NCBI GenBank assembly: GCA_016288055.1
Contig: JAEEXZ010000005.1
Span: 1 to 64,000 of the forward strand
Source: Bacteroidales bacterium
GTDB lineage: Bacteria > Bacteroidota > Bacteroidia > Bacteroidales > UBA932
Length of the DNA: 64,000 bases
Direction: 5' to 3'
Under the pieces are notes generated by a model. It was not told the DNA's origin, searched no databases, and saw only the letters and a program-made list of their open reading frames with translations. This document shows positions 41,383 to 50,722 of this stretch, in pieces; position 1 is the first letter of the stretch; the number at the start of each line of letters is the position of its first letter. A program made the position numbers and the translations under genes.

Positions 41383-42621
41383 ATGAAAAAGCTATTCTTG
41401 GGATATGCCGCCGCGGCGTTAGCCGCCATGTCCTGCTCTTCCATGGCCAGCCTTCAGACCCAGGTTTACGATGACGGCATCTACAACCGTCCTTCCGTCG
41501 CCGAGGTCCCGGCCGGCAACGTGTACGACGAAGAAGTGGATGTCCTTCTGGCCCAAAGCAAAGAATCCCCCGTCTATATTGTCAGTGAAGGCGACACGCT
41601 CGTAGTGCCTGCCGGCAAGTCCGTGCGCTTCGGCGATTCCGCCATCACGATCGTGGACACTACACAGCCCGCCTGGGCGTGGGATTATTCGTGGTATTAC
41701 AGCCCCTGGTACTTCCGGCACTATACCGGACCCTGGTACTATGGCAGCTGGGCGTGGGACCCCTGGTACTATGGCAGCTGGGCGTGGGACCCCTGGTACT
41801 ATGACAGCTGGTATTTCGACAGCTGGTACTACCGCCCGTGGCACTATCGGCCCTGGCACCGCGCCTACTGGCACAGTTACGGTTACTGGAGCTGGCACAG
41901 CCCCTGGTATTACAGCAGCTGGGCATGGGATCCCTGGTACTATGACAGCTGGTACTACCGTCACCACTATTACGGTTATCATGGCTATTACGGCCATTAT
42001 TCCCACTCGCGCCATCTGTTCGGCCCCGAGAACAACGGCCGCCAGAGCGTAACTCGCAAGACGAGGTCGTCATCGGCCTACGGCAGCGGTACGCGCAGCA
42101 GCCGCACCGCCCGTTACAGCCGTTCTTCCGGAACGCGCTCCAGTTATGGCACCCGTTCCAGCTATGGCACCCGTTCCACGGTTAGTCGTTCCCATTCGGG
42201 CAATGCGTCCCGCGTGCGCTCCAGCAGCGAAGTCCGTTCGCGCTCCAGAAGCGCAAACCGTACGCACTCCGGAAACGTTTCCCGTTCCAGCGGAGGCTCC
42301 AGCCGTTCACATTCCGGCAGCTCCGTCCGTTCGCACAGCAACTCGAACTACCGTTCGTCGGGCAGTTCCAACCGTTCGCACGGCAGCTCGAACTATCGTT
42401 CTTCGGGAAGCTCCAGCCGTTCCCATTCCGGCAGCTCCGTCCGTTCGTCCGGCAGTTCCAGCCGCAGCAGTTCGCGTTCGTCGGGCAGCAGCCACTACAG
42501 CGGCAGCCGTTCTTCCGGCGGCAGCAGCCATTATTCCGGCGGAAGCCATTCTTCCGGTGGCAGCCGCTCTTCCGGTGGCAGTCATTCTTCCGGCGGCAGC
42601 CGCTCCGGAGGACGTCACTAA
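41383..42621 (+). CDS. Lipoprotein with Trp/Tyr-rich repeats and a Ser/Arg/Gly-rich tail
   Basis: A 412-residue protein with an N-terminal signal and lipobox-like AALAAMSC, then a short ordinary region (residues about 25-95). Residues about 100-205 are extremely aromatic, built from repeats such as WAWDPWYYGS and SWYYRPWHY; residues about 215-412 are Ser/Arg/Gly-rich repeats (RSSGSSSRSH, SSGGSRSSGG). It has a good upstream purine-rich site (AAGGAGGAAG). The low-complexity design suggests a surface or cell-wall-associated structural role; no enzyme motif is present. Confidence 0.75.
   Translation: MKKLFLGYAAAALAAMSCSSMASLQTQVYDDGIYNRPSVAEVPAGNVYDEEVDVLLAQSKESPVYIVSEGDTLVVPAGKSVRFGDSAITIVDTTQPAWAWDYSWYYSPWYFRHYTGPWYYGSWAWDPWYYGSWAWDPWYYDSWYFDSWYYRPWHYRPWHRAYWHSYGYWSWHSPWYYSSWAWDPWYYDSWYYRHHYYGYHGYYGHYSHSRHLFGPENNGRQSVTRKTRSSSAYGSGTRSSRTARYSRSSGTRSSYGTRSSYGTRSTVSRSHSGNASRVRSSSEVRSRSRSANRTHSGNVSRSSGGSSRSHSGSSVRSHSNSNYRSSGSSNRSHGSSNYRSSGSSSRSHSGSSVRSSGSSSRSSSRSSGSSHYSGSRSSGGSSHYSGGSHSSGGSRSSGGSHSSGGSRSGGRH
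41731..41790. repeat. Perfect 30-bp tandem duplication in the aromatic repeat region
   Basis: 41731-41760 and 41761-41790 are identical and encode a ten-residue unit (WYYGSWAWDP). A third, diverging copy follows, evidence of recent expansion. Confidence 0.9.
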
Positions 42622-42636
42622 TCGTAATGAACCATC

Positions 42637-44358
42637 ATGAAAAAGACTGTTTTATTTGTGGCGGCCCTCACCGTGACGGTGGCGGCGTCGGCCCAATCCT
42701 GGCAGGACGCCCTGCTTTATTCTGAAAACAATTACGGCGGCACGGCGCGCAGCGTCGCGCTGGGCAATGCCCTCACGGCCGTCGGCGGAGATATGGGTTC
42801 CATCGGCCTGAATCCGGCCGGGTCGGCTGTGGCAGGCTATTCCCAGATGGGCATCACCTTCGGCCTGTCGGGGTCTGCGGCATCGGCCACCAGCACGGAT
42901 CCGGAAGTCGCTTTCGGAGACCGCGTGCAGACCAACTGGGCACGGCTTAAAATGCCCAATGTCGGCTTTGTTATCAACATGAACACGGGGAACCGCAGCG
43001 GCCTGCGCAGGGTTTCGTTCGGCTTCGTGTCCAATGCTACCCATGATTATACTTCCCGCATGTATGCAGGCGGCGTGAATGCGTCCAACTCTTTCTGCGG
43101 CAGCGTGGCTTCGTCGGCCGCCGGTTATCCGGAGGATGTGCTCTCCGGGGCTTCTTCCACCTGCGACTGGTGGAACCTGGATGAGTTCAACGATACCTAC
43201 GGGCTTGACTGGAGAGATATGGTGGCCTACCGCAGCGGTATCTTCGGTAACGTGAACGGCCGCTACCTGGGCCTCACGGACTGGGACAAGGACGGCCATA
43301 ATACCGGCGTCCTGGCACCTCTTTACCAGAAGTTCGGCTTCCAGACTAAGGGTTACAAGCACGATTTCCTGCTCAACGTCGGTTTCAATTTCAACAACGA
43401 GGTCTATTTGGGCGCGTCCGTAGGCCTTGTCCGGCTTGCTTACGGCCAGTCGGAATACTGGTATGAGGCTCCCAACGGTTACGACGAGTTCCCCGCCATC
43501 CCGTTTGACACCAACCCCAACGCCCGGTTCAATTATCTGGAGATGAAGCGCATCTTCGAGGCCACCGGTTCCGGCGCTTACCTCAAGGTGGGCGTCATCT
43601 ATGCTCCGGCCGGAACGGGTCTCCGTATGGGCGCCGCCCTGCAGACTCCTACCATCACCAACATAGACACGCGCATGTCCTATTACGGAAAGGCTTCGGT
43701 CACGGGCGTTGCCCTGCCTTCCGTCACCTCTCCCGAGTGGGACGACGCCTATGCCCTCGTGAGCCCGTGCCGCTTCAATGCCGGTCTCGCTTACACGTTC
43801 GGCAAAGCCGGCATGCTCAGCGTGGATTATGAGGTGGCCAATTACCGCCAGGCCTTCTTCCGCAACCAGACGGAAAGCCGCATTTACTATGACAAGTCTT
43901 ACTTCGACTACGCCAATGCCGACATTCGTGATATCCTGGGCATAAGCCATATGCTCCGCATCGGCATGGAAATCAACCTTGCAAAGGGACTTGCCCTGCG
44001 CGGCGGTTACGGTTTCACCACCGCACCCCAGCACAATCGCCTGAACTGGGAATACGATCCTTCCGACAACCTGGATCACCTCGTGGTGAATCCGCTCTCG
44101 GCCCAGGATCGCCTGTCCCTGCTGAAGCAGCAGTTCTCCGTAGGTTTCGGCTACACGCACGGAGCCTGCTACACGGACTTCGCCCTCCGTTACCGCATCG
44201 ATCCCCGCGAGTACTACACGCCGTACCGTTATTACGACTACGAAGGAACCGACTATACGGACAAATATGAGGTGGAGGAAGCGCCCTACGCCGTACCGGA
44301 AGTGTCTGCCAGTTACCGCCGTCTTGAGGCCATGGTTACCTTCGGCGTGAGATTCTGA
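42637..44358 (+). CDS. OmpP1/FadL/TodX family outer-membrane transporter
   Basis: A 573-residue beta-barrel with signal peptide MKKTVLFVAALTVTVAASAQ. After it come GGTARSVALGNALTAVGGDM and GSIGLNPAGSAV, the N-terminal hatch-type motif of the FadL family, which passes hydrophobic compounds across the outer membrane. Residues 250-573 alternate as barrel strands and end with an aromatic-containing strand (ATFGVRF type). It lies 15 bases after the repeat lipoprotein gene. Confidence 0.88.
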   Translation: MKKTVLFVAALTVTVAASAQSWQDALLYSENNYGGTARSVALGNALTAVGGDMGSIGLNPAGSAVAGYSQMGITFGLSGSAASATSTDPEVAFGDRVQTNWARLKMPNVGFVINMNTGNRSGLRRVSFGFVSNATHDYTSRMYAGGVNASNSFCGSVASSAAGYPEDVLSGASSTCDWWNLDEFNDTYGLDWRDMVAYRSGIFGNVNGRYLGLTDWDKDGHNTGVLAPLYQKFGFQTKGYKHDFLLNVGFNFNNEVYLGASVGLVRLAYGQSEYWYEAPNGYDEFPAIPFDTNPNARFNYLEMKRIFEATGSGAYLKVGVIYAPAGTGLRMGAALQTPTITNIDTRMSYYGKASVTGVALPSVTSPEWDDAYALVSPCRFNAGLAYTFGKAGMLSVDYEVANYRQAFFRNQTESRIYYDKSYFDYANADIRDILGISHMLRIGMEINLAKGLALRGGYGFTTAPQHNRLNWEYDPSDNLDHLVVNPLSAQDRLSLLKQQFSVGFGYTHGACYTDFALRYRIDPREYYTPYRYYDYEGTDYTDKYEVEEAPYAVPEVSASYRRLEAMVTFGVRF

Positions 44359-44368
44359 CACCCTTTTT

Positions 44369-44401
44369 CTGCCAATTTGGCAGGGCGTGCCCCTTGGCAC
44401 G
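44369..44401. promoter_or_regulatory. Two adjacent palindromes upstream of dnaK (candidate operator)
   Basis: CTGCCAATTTGGCAG (44369-44383) is a perfect palindrome; CGTGCC-CCTT-GGCACG (44386-44401) is a perfect inverted repeat two bases later. They lie between the porin stop and dnaK and do not match CIRCE. A heat-shock operator or promoter element is plausible. Confidence 0.55.
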
Positions 44402-44416
44402 AAGTTCGATAAATTC

Positions 44417-44452
44417 CTGGCGTCGCCCGACAATGGGCGGCGCCGGTTTTTT
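44417..44452 (+). terminator. Intrinsic terminator 29 bases upstream of dnaK
   Basis: A GC-rich stem of about 12 pairs (44417-44428 with 44435-44446, G-U pairs allowed) with a 6-base loop and T6. It ends the porin transcript, or attenuates dnaK if the dnaK promoter is the palindromic region just upstream. Confidence 0.8.
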
Positions 44453-44481
44453 ATTAGAAAACAATAAAAGGTAATTATATT

Positions 44482-46365
44482 ATGGGTAAAATCATCGGTA
44501 TCGACCTGGGAACAACCAATTCCTGCGTCGCTGTGATGGAAGGCAACCAGCCTACCGTCATCATCAATAACGAGGGTCAGCGCACCACTCCTTCCGTGGT
44601 CGCCTTCACCGACGGCGGCGAGCGTAAGATCGGCTCGCCTGCAAAACGTCAGGCTATCACCAATCCTAACAACACGGTGTTCTCCATCAAGCGTTTCATG
44701 GGTGAGACCTATGATCAGGTGAATGCAGAAGTGGCCCGCGTGCCCTACAAGGTGGTACGTGGAGAGAATAACACGCCCCGCGTGGACATCAACGGCAAAC
44801 TCTATACGCCGCAGGAAATCTCGGCCATGATTCTTCAGAAGATGAAGAAGACCGCCGAGGAGTACCTGCGTCAGGAAGTGACGGAGGCCGTTATCACGGT
44901 TCCTGCTTACTTCTCCGACTCCCAGCGTCAGGCTACCAAGGAGGCCGGCCGCATCGCGGGCCTGGATGTGAAGCGTATCATCAACGAGCCCACGGCGGCT
45001 GCCCTGGCCTATGGCCTGGACAAGAAGGACAAGGACATGAAGGTGGCGGTCTATGACCTGGGCGGCGGTACTTTCGATATCTCCATCCTGCAGCTCGGTG
45101 ACGGCGTTTTCGAGGTGCTCTCCACCAACGGTGACACCCATCTGGGCGGTGACGACTTCGACCAGGTGATCATTGACTGGCTGGCCGCCGAGTTCGCGGC
45201 CGAAAACGGCGGTATCGACCTCAAGAAGGACCCCATGGCCCTGCAGCGTCTGAAGGAAGCGGCCGAGAAAGCCAAGATCGAGCTTTCCAGCCAGACTTCC
45301 ACCGAAATCAACCTGCCGTACATCATGCCTGTGGACGGCGTGCCCAAGCACCTCGCCAAGACCCTCACCCGGGCCAAGTTCGAGCAGCTTTCCGATGCCC
45401 TGTTCCAGCGTTCCATCGCCCCTTGCCGCCAGGCCCTGAGCGATGCACACCTGAACCCCTCCGACATTGACGAGGTCCTGCTCGTGGGTGGTTCCACCCG
45501 TATCCCTTATGTGCAGGAACTGGTGAAGAACTTCTTCGGAAAGGAGCCCAACAAGAGCGTGAACCCCGACGAGGTGGTCGCCATCGGCGCCTCCATCCAG
45601 GGTGGCGTGCTGGCCGGCGACGTGAAGGATGTCCTGCTGCTGGATGTGACCCCGCTGAGCCTGGGTATCGAGACCCTGGGCGGCGTGATGACCAAACTCA
45701 TCGAGTCCAACACCACCATTCCGGCCAAGAAGAGCCAGATCTTCTCCACGGCGGCCGACAACCAGCCCGGTGTGGAAATCCGCGTCCTGCAGGGCGAGCG
45801 CCCCATGGCCAAGGACAACAAGCAGATTGGCATCTTCCATCTGGACGGCATCGCCCCGGCACCCCGTGGCGTACCTCAGATCGAGGTGACCTTTGATATC
45901 GATGCCAACGGTATCCTCAATGTGAGCGCCGTGGATAAGGCTACCGGCAAGGAGCAGCACATCCGCATCGAGGCCTCCAGCGGCCTGTCCGACGCCGAAA
46001 TCCAGCGCATGCGGGACGAGGCCAAGGCCAACGAAGCCGCCGACAAGGCCGAGAAGGAGCGCATCGACAAGATTAACAGCGCCGACGCCCTCACCTTCCA
46101 GGCCGAGAAGTTCCTGAAGGAGAACGGCGACAAGGTTCCGGCCGATATCAAGGGCGAAGTGGAAACCAACTGCAACCTCCTGAAGGAAGCCGTGAAGGCC
46201 CAGAACGTGGCGGATATCGACCGCTATTCCGAGGCCCTGAACAAAGCCTTCGAGAAGATGTACCAGGCGGGCCAGCAGGCCCAGGGCGGCCCTCAGGGCC
46301 CGTTCCAGGGCGGTCCCCAGGGTCCTCAGCCCGGTCCGCAGGACCAGGGTCCGGACGAGCAGTAA
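44482..46365 (+). CDS. dnaK: Molecular chaperone DnaK (Hsp70)
   Basis: A 627-residue Hsp70. The nucleotide-binding domain has [16 protein letters not shown] and [14 protein letters not shown]; the linker region has [15 protein letters not shown]; the substrate-binding domain is followed by a Gly/Pro/Gln-rich tail ([16 protein letters not shown]). It is not next to grpE or dnaJ. A strong terminator follows at 46389. Confidence 0.98.
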   Translation: MGKIIGIDLGTTNSCVAVMEGNQPTVIINNEGQRTTPSVVAFTDGGERKIGSPAKRQAITNPNNTVFSIKRFMGETYDQVNAEVARVPYKVVRGENNTPRVDINGKLYTPQEISAMILQKMKKTAEEYLRQEVTEAVITVPAYFSDSQRQATKEAGRIAGLDVKRIINEPTAAALAYGLDKKDKDMKVAVYDLGGGTFDISILQLGDGVFEVLSTNGDTHLGGDDFDQVIIDWLAAEFAAENGGIDLKKDPMALQRLKEAAEKAKIELSSQTSTEINLPYIMPVDGVPKHLAKTLTRAKFEQLSDALFQRSIAPCRQALSDAHLNPSDIDEVLLVGGSTRIPYVQELVKNFFGKEPNKSVNPDEVVAIGASIQGGVLAGDVKDVLLLDVTPLSLGIETLGGVMTKLIESNTTIPAKKSQIFSTAADNQPGVEIRVLQGERPMAKDNKQIGIFHLDGIAPAPRGVPQIEVTFDIDANGILNVSAVDKATGKEQHIRIEASSGLSDAEIQRMRDEAKANEAADKAEKERIDKINSADALTFQAEKFLKENGDKVPADIKGEVETNCNLLKEAVKAQNVADIDRYSEALNKAFEKMYQAGQQAQGGPQGPFQGGPQGPQPGPQDQGPDEQ

Positions 46366-46388
46366 TTCGCTGAATGAGCATACGATGA

Positions 46389-46419
46389 GCGGTTGGCCGA
46401 AGGGCCGGCCGCTTTTTTT
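46389..46419 (+). terminator. Intrinsic terminator of dnaK
   Basis: GCGGTTGGCC pairs with GGCCGGCCGC (two G-U pairs, 4-base loop) followed by T7. Confidence 0.85.
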
Positions 46420-46440
46420 GTTTTTTAACAAATATCATTG

Positions 46441-46448
46441 TATCTTTG
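46441..46448 (+). promoter_or_regulatory. -7 box for the envelope operon at 46470
   Basis: TATCTTTG, 21 bases before the start codon, with a purine-rich AAGAAGGAAA just ahead of the ATG. Confidence 0.65.
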
Positions 46449-46469
46449 TATAATACTTAGAAGAAGGAA

Positions 46470-48425
46470 ATGAAATCTGTTAAATGGATAATGGTCCTTT
46501 CCGTTTCCATGCTTCTGGTAGGTTGTGCCTCACAGCGTAAACTTGCCAGACTGGGTGCCGAACGGGTGGACGTATTCAAGAAAGATCTGGCGGATTTTCT
46601 TCCGGACCAGACCGAGGGCGTATTTGAACCGCCCACCGAGATTGTCACCACCGATGAAAACGGCAAAGAAGTCATCCTCATGGCCACCCGTGTGGATGAG
46701 GAGACCGGCGATACCGAGGTGACCGATGTGTTACAAGCCGCCGTGGTGACGGCCCGATTCCAGAACCGGGCCGAGCGCGCCGGCAAGATTGACCTGGAGT
46801 TCCGGATCCGGGTGCCCGAGTCCATGCTGGACAAGAACTGGGAGATTACCCTGGAACCCCACATGTGCATGCAGGGGGATGTGACCTGGCTGGACCCGGT
46901 CATCATTACCGGTACGTCTTTCCAGAACCGGCGCTTGCGCGGGTATGAGCGCTATCAGCGGCTGGTGGACAGCATCGTCACGGATTCGCTGGACCTCACC
47001 TGGCGCTGGCAGCTGGAACGCTTCATCGAACGGAACATCCCGGAGCTCTATGCGTTCCGCTCAGACTCTTCCTACGTGAGCGAAACCTCCTGGTATGGCG
47101 TGAACGGGGTGGAAGCCATCCGCCATTACACCAACCAGTGCCGCCGCAACCGGAACCAGTACAAGATAGACCACCTGGAGGATTATTTCAAGTCCTATGT
47201 GCGTTCCCCTTATCAGGAGAATGCCCGCCTGGACACCCTCCTGGACGGCAACGGCGCCCCGTTCCTGTATGATTATGCCGAGACGGTGGACACCCGCCCC
47301 AAGCTGCGCAAGATTGGCGTGGTGGTTTCCGGCGACATCCGTCGCGACGGCCGGTTGCTGTACAACATCCCGCCCACGGACACGCTCAATTTCTATGTGA
47401 GCAGCCTGTCCAGCTTTGCCAAGGACATCATCCGCTACAAGAAGGAAGTGGTGTACCGCCGCAAGGACGAGAGCACCTCGCGCAACATCATCTTCCCGCT
47501 GGCCAAGTCGGGCCTGTATCCGGAACTGGGGGACAACGCCCGGGAAATCCGGATTATCGAGGAAACCCTCAAGCAGCTTCTGCTGCATGACACCTACGAA
47601 CTGGACAGCCTGGTCATCCGGGCCAACAGTTCCCCGGACGGTCCTTACCGCCGCAACCTGGAGTTGTCGGCCCAGCGTTCGGCCTCCGTGTCGCGCCACT
47701 TCAACGCGTTTATGCGTCACCTGCGCGATTCCGTGGTAGCGGCCCAGGGCTACGCCGTGGATTCCACCGGCCGCATGCAGGCGGCTTTCCAGGTGGAACT
47801 GCCCAAGATCCAGTCCCACGCCACCCCGGAGAACTGGGATGGCCTGGATGCCCTGGTGGCCCAGGATCCCAGCTTCACGCCCACCGACCGCAACCGCTAT
47901 GCCCGTCTGCGGAAGGAGAAGCCCGAAGACCGCCGGGACTACCTGATGAGCCAGGAACGTTTTGGCCCGTATATCCGCGAACAGCTCTATCCCCGCCTGC
48001 GCCGGGTGGACTTCGATTTCCACATGCACCGCCGGGGTATGGTGAAGGATACGGTGGAGACCACCGTGCCGGATGATATCTACCAGGAGGGCCTCCAGGC
48101 CCTGCGGGACCGCGATTACAACAAGGCCATCGAGCTCCTGGCTCCGTACAAGGATTACAACACGGCCGTGGCCTATCTGGCCATGGACCGCAACCTGAGT
48201 GCGCTGCAAATCCTGGAGAAAGAGCCGGAAACTCCGGCCGTCCATTACATGATGGCCATCCTCAAGTCCCGTATGGGTGACTTCCAGGGCGCTGTGAACG
48301 AATACCTGGAAGCCTGCCGCGGAGACCGTATGTACATTGCCAGGGGTAACCTGGATCCTGAGATTTCGGTGCTCATCAAGCGCTATCAACTTCATGTTAC
48401 TCCGGAGGAGGCGGATATGCCGTAA
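46470..48425 (+). CDS. Large lipoprotein with OmpA-like motif and C-terminal TPR-like region
   Basis: A 651-residue lipoprotein (lipobox LLVGC). Residues about 90-150 (TARFQNRAERAGKIDLEFRI) and the overall layout recall DUF3868-type proteins. Around residues 385-415, VIRANSSPDGPYRRNLELSA plus QRSASVSRHF match the OmpA C-terminal peptidoglycan-binding motif. The last 100 residues (LRDRDYNKAIELLAPYKDYN, AILKSRMGDFQGAVNEYLEA) look like tetratricopeptide helices. It is coupled by TAATG to the barrel gene, suggesting one envelope complex. Confidence 0.7.
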   Translation: MKSVKWIMVLSVSMLLVGCASQRKLARLGAERVDVFKKDLADFLPDQTEGVFEPPTEIVTTDENGKEVILMATRVDEETGDTEVTDVLQAAVVTARFQNRAERAGKIDLEFRIRVPESMLDKNWEITLEPHMCMQGDVTWLDPVIITGTSFQNRRLRGYERYQRLVDSIVTDSLDLTWRWQLERFIERNIPELYAFRSDSSYVSETSWYGVNGVEAIRHYTNQCRRNRNQYKIDHLEDYFKSYVRSPYQENARLDTLLDGNGAPFLYDYAETVDTRPKLRKIGVVVSGDIRRDGRLLYNIPPTDTLNFYVSSLSSFAKDIIRYKKEVVYRRKDESTSRNIIFPLAKSGLYPELGDNAREIRIIEETLKQLLLHDTYELDSLVIRANSSPDGPYRRNLELSAQRSASVSRHFNAFMRHLRDSVVAAQGYAVDSTGRMQAAFQVELPKIQSHATPENWDGLDALVAQDPSFTPTDRNRYARLRKEKPEDRRDYLMSQERFGPYIREQLYPRLRRVDFDFHMHRRGMVKDTVETTVPDDIYQEGLQALRDRDYNKAIELLAPYKDYNTAVAYLAMDRNLSALQILEKEPETPAVHYMMAILKSRMGDFQGAVNEYLEACRGDRMYIARGNLDPEISVLIKRYQLHVTPEEADMP

Positions 48426-50701
48426 TGAAAAAGCTGGTACTCATGGCATGGGCCCTGGCCCTGCCGCTGCTGGCCCTGGCCCAGCAGCCCACCGGCTGGA
48501 ACACCCGTTCGGCCGGTACCAACTGGGAATTGGGCGTAGCGGGGGGCTTCCACAATGTCTGGAACCCCATGCGGGATTACACCATCAAGATTGACCCGCA
48601 TATAACGTCCGCCATGGAGGTGAGCCTGTCCAAGTGGTTCACCCCGCAGCTGGGCGCCCGCCTGGCCTGGGAAGGCTGGCAGGTGGAACACAGCTATACG
48701 GAGCCCTTCAGCTTTGCCTATATCCATGCCGACCTCCTGTGGAATGCGTCTTCGCGGATCTGGGGCTATGACCCTTCCCGCGTCTGGGATGTGATTCCGT
48801 ATGGACACTTCGGCTATCTGCATGAGTGGCGTGGTGAGCAGGTGATTGAACGCGAATACGGGGCTGGCGTGGGCCTGATCGGCCGTGTCCGGCTGGGCCG
48901 GCGCGTGCACGGTACCCTGGATCTTCGCTCCATCCTCCAGAACGGGGCGGGCTCCCAGGGCATTGGTATCGGCCTGTTGAATTCGGCCCAGCTGGGTCTT
49001 TCCGTGACCCTGGGCCAGGTGGGCTGGAAACCGGCATCGGCCGGCGATGTGCTGCCTGGCGAGCTGGGAGACAACTGGTTCGTGTCGGCGGGCTTTGGCG
49101 TGAATTCGCTCACGCAGCTTTCCTTTGAGCAACCGCGCCTGACGGGCTCGGCGGCCCCGGCCTTCGAACTGGCCGTCGGGAAGTGGGTGAGCCCCGCCAT
49201 CGGCGTCCGGGTGGCCCTGCAGGGCATCGCGTATGCCGGACATGGTAACGACCCCCGCGAGTATGTGACGGCTTCGGCCACCAGCGGGGAGTGGGCCTAC
49301 CGCGAACAGTTTAATTTCGTATATCCCCATATCGACCTCTTGTGGAATGTCCGCAATACCTTCCGCGGATACCAGCAGCGGGGTCTGATGATGGCTCCCT
49401 ATGCGCACTTCGGCGCAATCCAGGAGTTCGGAAACGGCCATGACGGAGACCGGGAATATGCCGCTGGCGCCGGTCTGCTGGTGCAGGGACCGGTTTCCGG
49501 GGCCCTGGGCTGGCACCTGGATTTCCGGGGCACGGCGTTCACCGCTGCCGCCACCGGCGACCGGCAGGCCCCCCATTCCGTGGGTCTCACGGCCCTTGCC
49601 GGCCTCCAGTACAGCCTGGGCAGGCCCGATTGGAAATTCTCGGGCGCTGCCGCCCCCCGTCGCATCCAGTCGGATGCCCTGCCTCTTTTCAAGGCCGGGC
49701 AGGGCTGGTTCGTCCAGACCTCCGTGGGGGTGCGCTCGCTCTTTGATATCGGCCAGTATTTCCAGATTCACAGCGTGGACAAGCCTGTGGCCTGCGGAGA
49801 ACTGGCATTCGGCAAATGGTTCTCGCCCGTTTCCGGTTTCCGCGTGGGCGTGAGCGGCCTTTCCCAGGTGTTTGAAGACCAGCTCGCTGGTTATGCCGAT
49901 TTCCATGCCGACTACCTGTTCAACCTCTTCCAGTGGATTTCGCCCAATGAGCGCCGCGTCTGGAACCCCATCCCGTACCTTTCGGGCGGTTATCTGGCCG
50001 GCTATCAATTTGGCGATCCGGCCCGTGGCGCCGGTCCTTCCGGCTGGGTCTGGGGCGGCGGCCTGCTCAACACCATCCGGCTGTTCCCGCAGCTGGACCT
50101 GACGCTGGACGTGCGCGGAACCCTGATTCCGCCCTATGCCGACATCGCTCCCGGACATGGCTATATGGCCGCCGCCGAGGCCCTGCTGGGACTGCAATAC
50201 CGTCCCGACGAGAAGCCCTGGTATCCGTCGGAGCAGACGGCGCCCCGCAAGGAGCGTCATCTGTGGGCCCTCTCCACCAACCTGGCCGATTATGTGGACT
50301 ATGGAAATGCCAATCTGGAGCTCCTCTACGGCGTAGCGCGCCACTGGACCCTGGATGCCCTGGTGAAATATGGCCTGTTCAACGGCGGAAACTACGACCA
50401 GCGTGAACGCTATGCCGTGGGTGCCCGCTGGTGGCCCTGGTACACCTATTCCGGCCTCTGGGTGCGTGGCCTGGTGCAGACCGAGAACTACGCCCGCAGC
50501 GGCGTCCCCGTCTTCCAGGATGGCAAGGGACAGGCCTGGGGTATGTCCCTGTCGGCTGGTTATTCCCTCATGCTGCTCAAATGGCTGAACCTGGATCTGG
50601 GTGCCGGTGTCTGGGGCGGCCGCCGCGGTCTCCCCGGCGGGCAGCAGGACTGGTTTGCCGAGCCCGAGATGATTACCGTAGGATTGATGTTTGTTTTTTA
50701 G
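48425..50701 (+). CDS. Multi-domain outer-membrane beta-barrel protein (three related repeats plus DUF3575-like C-terminus)
   Basis: A 758-residue protein with signal peptide MKKLVLMAWALALPLLALAQ. Three related domains of about 190 residues each contain a KWxxPxxGxRV motif (SKWFTPQLGARLAWEG, GKWVSPAIGVRVALQG, GKWFSPVSGFRVGVSG) and a later HxDLLWN/HADYLFN plus IPYxxFGY block. The C-terminal 160 residues (WALSTNLADYVDYGNANLEL, GARWWPWYTYSGLW) resemble DUF3575. In fimbrial loci DUF3575 and DUF3868 proteins occur together, but no fimbrillin is seen here. Confidence 0.68.
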   Translation: MKKLVLMAWALALPLLALAQQPTGWNTRSAGTNWELGVAGGFHNVWNPMRDYTIKIDPHITSAMEVSLSKWFTPQLGARLAWEGWQVEHSYTEPFSFAYIHADLLWNASSRIWGYDPSRVWDVIPYGHFGYLHEWRGEQVIEREYGAGVGLIGRVRLGRRVHGTLDLRSILQNGAGSQGIGIGLLNSAQLGLSVTLGQVGWKPASAGDVLPGELGDNWFVSAGFGVNSLTQLSFEQPRLTGSAAPAFELAVGKWVSPAIGVRVALQGIAYAGHGNDPREYVTASATSGEWAYREQFNFVYPHIDLLWNVRNTFRGYQQRGLMMAPYAHFGAIQEFGNGHDGDREYAAGAGLLVQGPVSGALGWHLDFRGTAFTAAATGDRQAPHSVGLTALAGLQYSLGRPDWKFSGAAAPRRIQSDALPLFKAGQGWFVQTSVGVRSLFDIGQYFQIHSVDKPVACGELAFGKWFSPVSGFRVGVSGLSQVFEDQLAGYADFHADYLFNLFQWISPNERRVWNPIPYLSGGYLAGYQFGDPARGAGPSGWVWGGGLLNTIRLFPQLDLTLDVRGTLIPPYADIAPGHGYMAAAEALLGLQYRPDEKPWYPSEQTAPRKERHLWALSTNLADYVDYGNANLELLYGVARHWTLDALVKYGLFNGGNYDQRERYAVGARWWPWYTYSGLWVRGLVQTENYARSGVPVFQDGKGQAWGMSLSAGYSLMLLKWLNLDLGAGVWGGRRGLPGGQQDWFAEPEMITVGLMFVF

Positions 50702-50722
50702 AACCTTATAACTTAGATGTCT

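Noticed and set aside
44394-44412. A sigma-54 promoter (TTGGCACG as -24) before dnaK
   Set aside because: The -12 TTGC element is absent at the correct spacing; the bases are better explained as half of a palindrome.
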